Assembly: GCA_017412115.1 (NCBI GenBank)
Contig: JAFPYR010000112.1
Span: 1-64,000, forward strand
DNA from: Bacteroidales bacterium
GTDB lineage: Bacteria > Bacteroidota > Bacteroidia > Bacteroidales > UBA3824
Direction: 5' to 3'
Length of the DNA: 64,000 nucleotides
The notes beneath the pieces were generated by a model that saw nothing but the letters and a program-made list of their open reading frames with translations, searched no databases and had not been told where the DNA came from. This document shows positions 61,418 to 64,000 of the stretch, piece after piece (positions within the stretch are counted from its first letter, which is position 1; the number at the start of each line of letters is the position of its first letter). Position numbers and translations under genes: made by a program.

Positions 61418-63535
61418 TTAAAAATCTTCAATCTTATTGCCGCGTTGATCGATGTAGAAATAAACCGTATCGTTGTCAGCGACCTTCAAACAAACTTTGG
61501 CTTTGCCGTTGTAGAACGTTTCGCCTTGTTCGTTCATGTTTTTATAATTGAAGTCAAACATCGGAGCAATTATCACGTTACCCAAAGTATCAACAAAACC
61601 GAATTTTCCTTTGGTTTTGTCTTCCGGGTCGTACATATATTTAAATAGTCTTAAACCTTCAGTCGGGCGGCGCATACTCAAGAAATACGATGCGCTGTCG
61701 GTTGAAATATGCTGTTGAACTTGTGTCAGATAATTTGCTCTTGCGATGCAGGCTTTTTGATAACCGTTTTCAGCATTTGTGTCCGTATTGTCGATTCTAA
61801 GAGCCCGCTGATATGCAGCAATTGCAGAGTCGATGAAATGCGGATTTTCAGGCGAAATCTTGTCCATGTAATAATCGCCTTTGCTGATTTGCAGTTTAAG
61901 CGGTGTTGAGGCCGTATTAACGCTGATTCCTCCGTTTGTACTTTGAACGGTAGAGTCGGCAAGTTTTTTCCCTAAATAGAATAATACAAAAACTCCTACT
62001 AACAATAAGAATATCACTACAAGTCCCCAAATTGCTTTGCGGCGGAGTTTTTCCGCTTTTTCAAGCTCTTTGATGCTCGGGTCTATTTTTCTGGCTTTGA
62101 AATAATAGAACGGTGCAATGAAAATATTCAACCACGAAAGCCATTTGTTAGAGAAAAAGTTTGAACCTTTTTCTAAATATTCAGCCAAGTCATAACGGTC
62201 TTGAATATTTCTGTTTGAGGGGTCGTGGTCCAAAGCTAAGGTAAATTTTTCTAATGCGCCCGTAAAATCGCCGACCTGTAAAAGAGCTTCGCCGTAAGCC
62301 TCGTAATATTTTACGATTGCCTCGTTGTTGCGCATAAGGGAAGTGCTCGTTGTTGTAACGGACATATCCGATTCGTATTCTTCCAATGTTTCGCGGTAAG
62401 AATCAATAACTTCGCAGGCACTTTTGTAAGTTTCGGCGGCGTTGATAAAATCACGTTTTGCAAACAGCAAATCGCCTTTTATCATGGCGTATTTATAATT
62501 GAGTTGAAATCTGCTTTCTGTTGCACCTTTACGGTATTCTGTGGCTAAGGAACTGTCTACGAGGTCTTTTTGTTTAGCGTATTCGTAAATATAAAGTCCA
62601 CGCGAATATTGTTCGTTGTTGACGTAAATTTGTGCTTTTTTGATGAGGTCTTTGCCCGTAAACTGCGACAAATCACCGAAAACAAAATCGTTAAGATAAT
62701 TTTTAACGCTGCTTTCGTCTCTGCGTTTGTCAAAAACAGCCCTTTGATTATTTCCTTTTTTATCGGGCAATTCTAATTTTTCAGCCTCGAGAGCCTCAAA
62801 TTTAGTTTTGAAATCGTATGTTGAGGTCAACTCCTCCAACGTCGGCTCGTGAGTCTTTTTTGCTGAAACTTTTTTGGAAATCATGGCTTGCGAAATCGTT
62901 GTTTCAACAATTTTCGCCGCTGTTGCCGCCTCAGAATTTTCTTCCGACACAGGCTCTTCTAAAGGTTTTTCTTCTTGAGTCTCTAAAGTTTCTTCCTGAC
63001 TTTCTTCGGTGGAATAATCAAATGAAAAATCAATCAAATCGTCGTCCGTTTCGTTTGATTCTTCCTCTTTAGGGGTTTCGTTTCCAAAAGGGGAAAGATT
63101 GAATTTTTCAGACAACTGAATCAATTCGTTTCCTAATTTTACGGTAGGTGTAATGCCGTTTTCTTGTTTTATTCTAAGCGACCAATTTTCCCACCACGAT
63201 TCTTCGTCCAAAGAAAAAACGTGGGGCAAAAGCAAAACCCATTGAGTAATTTTATTAGCCTTCATGTAAGGCAGATTATCGTTTAAGGATTTGCGTATTT
63301 GTCCTTTGCGCGAATTGGAAACGCTGTCAAGAAAATATTTCGGTAAATAAACTATACATTTTTTACCTAATGAACGGTCTTTTTTGTTTTCATTTTCAGA
63401 AATTTCATCAGAATTTTTAAGGCTGAAGTCCGGATACAGTTTCTCCATCAAACTGTCGCAAAAACTTACAAACCCCTGACGGGCTTCCTGTTCTGTCTTG
63501 TACGAATTTTTGAAATTTTCCCAAGTGAATTCCAT
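61418..63535 (-). CDS. TPR and WG-repeat membrane protein with an uncharacterised N-terminal domain
   Basis: A 705-residue protein. Residues 1-160 form a compact domain I do not recognise (CIVYLPKYFLDSVSNSRKGQ, NKITQWVLLLPHVFSLDEES, WWENWSLRI, GITPTVKLGNELIQL); this pattern recalls N-terminal domains of bacterial conflict-type proteins that read IWVIPhDFT...WW.NW, but without a search it stays unassigned. An acidic linker follows (about 165-240), then TPR-like helices (YAMIKGDLLFAKRDFINAAE, EALLQVGDFTGALEKFTLAL), a TM helix (AIWGLVVIFLLLVGVFVLFY, about residues 500-520) and a WG-repeat-like C-terminus (GKFGFVDTLGNVIIAPMFDF, IDQRGNKIEDF). It has no signal peptide. A hairpin separates it from the partial gene upstream. 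Confidence 0.7.
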   Translation of the reverse strand: MEFTWENFKNSYKTEQEARQGFVSFCDSLMEKLYPDFSLKNSDEISENENKKDRSLGKKCIVYLPKYFLDSVSNSRKGQIRKSLNDNLPYMKANKITQWVLLLPHVFSLDEESWWENWSLRIKQENGITPTVKLGNELIQLSEKFNLSPFGNETPKEEESNETDDDLIDFSFDYSTEESQEETLETQEEKPLEEPVSEENSEAATAAKIVETTISQAMISKKVSAKKTHEPTLEELTSTYDFKTKFEALEAEKLELPDKKGNNQRAVFDKRRDESSVKNYLNDFVFGDLSQFTGKDLIKKAQIYVNNEQYSRGLYIYEYAKQKDLVDSSLATEYRKGATESRFQLNYKYAMIKGDLLFAKRDFINAAETYKSACEVIDSYRETLEEYESDMSVTTTSTSLMRNNEAIVKYYEAYGEALLQVGDFTGALEKFTLALDHDPSNRNIQDRYDLAEYLEKGSNFFSNKWLSWLNIFIAPFYYFKARKIDPSIKELEKAEKLRRKAIWGLVVIFLLLVGVFVLFYLGKKLADSTVQSTNGGISVNTASTPLKLQISKGDYYMDKISPENPHFIDSAIAAYQRALRIDNTDTNAENGYQKACIARANYLTQVQQHISTDSASYFLSMRRPTEGLRLFKYMYDPEDKTKGKFGFVDTLGNVIIAPMFDFNYKNMNEQGETFYNGKAKVCLKVADNDTVYFYIDQRGNKIEDF

Positions 63536-63557
63536 AGTTATAACTAAAATGCAAAAA

Positions 63558-63615
63558 AAACTTACATACTTTTAAAGTTTTGAAAAATATTTCAAAAGCA
63601 AATGTATGTAAGTTT
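63558..63615 (-). terminator. strong terminator between the partial gene and the TPR/WG gene
   Basis: AAACTTACATAC (63558-63569) pairs perfectly over 12 bp with GTATGTAAGTTT (63604-63615); inside is a second stem (TTTTGAAA with TTTCAAAA), and T-runs lie on both sides. On the minus strand it is followed by TTTTTGC. It probably ends transcription of the partial gene. Confidence 0.8.
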
Positions 63616-63660
63616 TTTTTCTTAGGCAAATTTTTTTTTAACGTTTTTAGCGTTTTTTTT

Positions 63661-64000
63661 CTAATCTTGACCGATTACAAAACCGCCTTGATCCACTTGT
63701 TGTCCTTCGTGATAAATGCGGTATTCATAAAGGCCTTCAGCAAGTCCGTCTTTGAATTTTACTTTCTTTACTTTTTTCTCTTTTTGGTCTTTGCTCTTAA
63801 CGCTTTTTACGTTGGCTTTCATTACCGGGACTGGGTTGCCCGAGACAAAAATATCTACGGGATCGTTTTCAAAAATTTTACCCTGTTGAGCCGGTTCCAA
63901 TTCAAAAGGCGTATCAGGAGCTGCCGTATAAAAATCCCCGGAGGTACCCGTAGAAGCAGTTTTAAGGCTGCCCGAGGCTCCTTCGCTTAATTCTCCCCAA
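63661..64000 (-). CDS. C-terminal part of an unidentified protein, 5' end beyond the window
   Basis: The minus-strand frame is open from the window edge to TAG at 63661 (112 codons visible, WGELSEGASGSLKTASTGTS onward). It contains a Ser/Thr/Gly-rich linker, then a short beta-sandwich (FVSGNPVPVMKANVKSVKSK, LAEGLYEYRIYHEGQQVDQG, ending GGFVIGQD). No start codon is visible; the TTG at 63900 is an internal Leu. I do not recognise the family. It is on the same strand as the TPR/WG gene but behind a terminator. Confidence 0.6.
   Translation of the reverse strand, partial: WGELSEGASGSLKTASTGTSGDFYTAAPDTPFELEPAQQGKIFENDPVDIFVSGNPVPVMKANVKSVKSKDQKEKKVKKVKFKDGLAEGLYEYRIYHEGQQVDQGGFVIGQD

Overview
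The window is AT-rich DNA from a member of the Bacteroidota, most likely Bacteroidales. The evidence is the TTTG / TAnnTTTG promoter pairs (best examples at 4039-4069, 12688-12718, 39007-39039, 47699-47729, 52838-52868 and, on the minus strand, 59974-60005), weak or absent Shine-Dalgarno sequences, a type IX secretion sorting domain on a CotH protein, PorT-like and RemB/Wzi-like outer-membrane proteins, and a gut-type set of housekeeping and glycan-degrading genes. There is one tRNA (Leu, CAA), no rRNA, no CRISPR array and no recognisable insertion sequence.

Layout. 1-4800 is an accessory island. It holds a DUF2442/DUF4160 pair, a four-gene minus-strand run (hypothetical, MoxR-type AAA ATPase, and a DUF2201-vWA protein split in two) and, divergently, a DIP1984 gene broken by one stop codon, followed by a previously unmarked tRNA-like RNA and a strong terminator. 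4931-7202 is a secreted CotH-domain protein with an A-tract frameshift in its leader. 7282-27331 is mostly core: prs, leuS, a DASS carboxylate transporter, a kdsB-like gene, gltX, a YfhO membrane protein, asnA, rnhB, a GH27 alpha-galactosidase and metF, then two large signalling proteins: a HAMP-GAF-PAS sensor with a degenerate hemerythrin domain, and a sugar-binding-protein/PP2C phosphatase fusion.

27472-35564 is the most interesting block. Four co-directional genes encode a membrane-anchored subtilase and large beta-repeat proteins. Three of them share an N-terminal module of about 150 residues that I do not recognise, and the last two look like one protein split immediately before its membrane segment. 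I read this as one surface or envelope system in which the shared module is a cytoplasmic adaptor; that role is inference.

35591-57413 is again mainly core: rpoN, a KBL-like protein without its cofactor lysine, pyrH, an Ldh2-type dehydrogenase, a U32 peptidase-family protein, a second PP2C regulator, frr, two tandem flippase-like proteins, tRNA-Leu, ruvB, an SDR-like protein, a WecA-type transferase, a Wzi/RemB-like protein, nadB, a PhoR/PhoB-like two-component pair and dusB. 57428-64000 has a GH43 lipoprotein, a GH24 lysozyme hidden by an in-frame TGA, ubiX, a PorT-like protein, a TPR/WG-repeat membrane protein and the tail of a further gene.

Four genes carry single lesions of different kinds (two nonsense codons, one homopolymer indel, one apparent 4-bp slip), all in accessory or surface functions. 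This fits real decay, but assembly error cannot be excluded from sequence alone.
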